Assembly (NCBI RefSeq): GCF_027922425.1
Contig: NZ_BSFQ01000008.1
Location: forward strand, 1-64,000
Origin: Pseudonocardia halophobica
Lineage (GTDB): Bacteria; Actinomycetota; Actinomycetes; Mycobacteriales; Pseudonocardiaceae
Length of the DNA: 64,000 nt
Direction of reading: 5' to 3'
Part shown: one piece after another, positions 62,330-64,000 of the stretch
Layout of the letters: the number at the start of each line of letters is the position of its first letter
Numbering within the stretch: the stretch's first letter is position 1
Notes under the pieces: generated by a model
The model's input: the letters and a program-made list of their open reading frames with translations, nothing else
What the model was told of the DNA's origin: nothing
Database searches by the model: none
Program-made: the position numbers and the translations under genes

Positions 62330-63994
62330 TCAGGAGTTCTCGCGGTCCCGCAGCTCGCGGCGCAGGAGCTTGCCGCTGACCGTCTTCGGGATCTCGTCGA
62401 GGAACTCGACCTGCCGCGGGTACTTGTAGGCCGCCATCCGCTCCTTGGTGAAGGCGATCAGCTCCTCGGCGGTGACCTGCTTGCCCGCCCGGAGGCTGAC
62501 GAAGGCCTTCACGGTCTCGCCGCGGTACTCGTCGGGGACCCCGACGACGGCCGCCTCGCGCACCGCCTCGTGCTCGTAGAGCACGTCCTCGACCTCGCGC
62601 GGCCACACCTTGTAGCCGCCCGCGTTGATCTGGTCCTTCTTGCGGTCGACGATGTAGAACCAGCCCTGGTCGTCCATGTACCCGACGTCGCCGGTGTGCA
62701 GGGAGCCGCCGGGCAGCGCCCGCTCGGTCTCCTCCGGCTTGTTCCAGTAGCCCTTCACGACCTGCGGGCCCGTGGTGACGATCTCGCCGACCTCGCCGGG
62801 CGGGAGGTCCTGCCCGGCCTCGCCGACGATCCGCACGACGGTGTCGTAGACCGGCACGCCCACCGACAGCGCCCCGGAGGCCTCGTCGACCGGCGCCTCG
62901 GCGCGCCTGGGGGTGCAGTGGCTGGGCGAGGTGGTCTCGGTGAGCCCGTAGATGTTGTGGATGTACTGGCCGAAGGCCTGCTGGAAGGCCTTCACCGTCG
63001 ACGGCGGGATGGGCGCCCCGCCGGACCAGATCTTGTCGAGCGTGCGCAGCGCGTCCTGGTCGGCGTTGGGGGCGTTCATCAGCGCGATGAACACGGTGAT
63101 CGAGCCGACCGTGAACGTCGGCCGCTCCTCGCGGATGATGTCGATCGCCGCCGACGGCTCGAAGCGGTGGAACAGCACGAGCGGCGCCCCGAGCAGCATG
63201 GCGATCGTGACGTGCCCGATCAGCCCGGTGATGTGGAAGAGCGGCGCGATCCCGAGGACGACGTCGTCGGGGCCGAGCTCGCAGAAGCCGCGGTAGGTCT
63301 GCGAGTTGAACACCAGGTTGGCGTGGGTGTTCATGGCGCCCTTGGGCGGGCCCGTGGTGCCCGAGGTGTAGGTGAGCACCGCGGTGTCCTGCGGGTCGAA
63401 GGACACCGCCGGCGGCCGCTGCCCGCGGAAGCGCTCCACGAGCTCGCCGAGGTCGACGGTGCCGTCGACCGCGCCGATGCGCTCGACGCCGCCGAGGATG
63501 CGCGCGTCGTTCCGGGTCTGGTGGTCGAGCTCGCTGGTGGTGAGCACCGTCCGGACGGAGGTGTCGCCGACCACCTTCGACGCGACGTCCCGGTACAGGC
63601 TCTCGAGCGTGACCAGCACGCTGGCCCCGGAGTCGGTGAGCAGCAGGTGCAGCTCGCGCTCCCGGTTCATGGGGTTGACGTTGACGGCGATGCCGCCCGC
63701 CTTCCACGTGCCGACCAGCGCGATCACGTACTGCGGGTCGTTCTGCAGGAACAGCGCGACGCGCTCTCCCGCGGAGAACCCGGAGTCGAGCAGGCCGGCG
63801 GCGACGGCGTCGGACAGCTCGTCGAGCTCGCGGTAGGTGATCCGGCCGTCGAAGTAGCGGATCGCGTCCCGGTCGCCGTGCTGCTCCACGGTGGCCCGGA
63901 ACAGCGCCAGCATGTCCGGGAACTCGGGGGTGATCGAGGTGGGCTGGCCCTCGTCGTAGCGGGCGAGCCAGGGCTTGTCGTCGTAGACGGACAC
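62330..63994 (-). CDS. AMP-dependent acyl-CoA synthetase/ligase (long-chain fatty-acid type)
   Basis: 554 residues. P-loop LTYTSGTTGPPKGAMNTHAN, adenylate motif NIYGLTETTSPSHC, hinge LHTGDVGYMDDQGWFYIVDRKKD, and the catalytic Lys in TVSGKLLRREL at the C-terminus. It would feed fatty acids, including those imported by the Mce system, into CoA metabolism; that link is an inference. The GTG at 63994 lies six bases from the window edge and the frame stays open, so the true start may be upstream and outside. Confidence 0.9.
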   Translation of the reverse strand: MSVYDDKPWLARYDEGQPTSITPEFPDMLALFRATVEQHGDRDAIRYFDGRITYRELDELSDAVAAGLLDSGFSAGERVALFLQNDPQYVIALVGTWKAGGIAVNVNPMNRERELHLLLTDSGASVLVTLESLYRDVASKVVGDTSVRTVLTTSELDHQTRNDARILGGVERIGAVDGTVDLGELVERFRGQRPPAVSFDPQDTAVLTYTSGTTGPPKGAMNTHANLVFNSQTYRGFCELGPDDVVLGIAPLFHITGLIGHVTIAMLLGAPLVLFHRFEPSAAIDIIREERPTFTVGSITVFIALMNAPNADQDALRTLDKIWSGGAPIPPSTVKAFQQAFGQYIHNIYGLTETTSPSHCTPRRAEAPVDEASGALSVGVPVYDTVVRIVGEAGQDLPPGEVGEIVTTGPQVVKGYWNKPEETERALPGGSLHTGDVGYMDDQGWFYIVDRKKDQINAGGYKVWPREVEDVLYEHEAVREAAVVGVPDEYRGETVKAFVSLRAGKQVTAEELIAFTKERMAAYKYPRQVEFLDEIPKTVSGKLLRRELRDRENS

Positions 63995-64000
63995 CGGGTC

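Overview
The window is 64 kb of very GC-rich DNA (roughly 70-75% by eye) with many GTG starts, tightly overlapping ATGA/GTGA gene junctions and many apparently leaderless genes. Several markers place it in the Actinobacteria, most likely the order Pseudonocardiales (for example Pseudonocardia): an actinobacterial mce operon with its MceG ATPase, a second zinc-free set of ribosomal proteins with an Mrf-like partner, the rpmG-hadA-hadB / tRNA-Trp-secE-nusG-rplK-rplA arrangement, an R2lox protein, and a DUF222/HNH protein. The genus is an inference from gene content, not a database match. No prophage, insertion sequence, CRISPR array or plasmid module is visible.

Layout. 1-16.3 kb is mixed housekeeping and catabolic genes: yajQ, tRNA-Tyr, small regulators, a nitrilase, a glutamine-methyltransferase-like protein, a patatin, an enoyl-CoA hydratase, an esterase coupled to a Baeyer-Villiger-type monooxygenase, a PucR regulator, a beta-lactamase-fold esterase and tenA. 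16.3-24.1 kb holds a form I molybdenum-copper CO dehydrogenase operon (coxM-coxS-coxL, then a fused XdhC-YHS-MoxR protein, then coxE), all on the minus strand and divergent from a LysR regulator, with a clean 20-bp palindrome between them. 24.2-30.6 kb has an acyl-CoA ligase, a cytochrome P450 and a giant LuxR regulator.

30.7-33.0 kb is a zinc-starvation island: an Mrf/CobW-type protein divergent from cysteine-poor L33, S18, L28 and S14, with a Zur-box-like site between them. The S18 gene carries an odd in-frame insertion. 33.4-39.3 kb is translation core: tRNA-Thr, tRNA-Met, zinc-ribbon L33, hadAB, an aminotransferase, tRNA-Trp, secE, nusG, rplK and rplA. 39.3-45.4 kb carries a CoA-transferase family enzyme, a MocR regulator, an SCP2 protein and a divergent response-regulator/histidine-kinase pair that share a promoter element.

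45.5-48.6 kb is a three-gene oxidative operon: an NDMA-type alcohol dehydrogenase, an R2-like ligand-binding oxidase with every cofactor ligand intact, and an MpaB-family oxygenase. 48.8-60.9 kb is one long mce transport operon (mceG, yrbE-A, yrbE-B, mceA to mceF, two Mce-associated proteins), most junctions overlapping by 1-4 nt. It sits between rplA and the rplJ-rplL pair, and rplJ-rplL is followed by a convergent acyl-CoA ligase at the right edge.

The general picture is a lipid- and small-molecule-scavenging soil actinobacterium: an mce importer, CoA ligases, P450 and monooxygenases for hydrophobic carbon, CO oxidation as an energy supplement, and a ribosome that can be remodelled when zinc is scarce.
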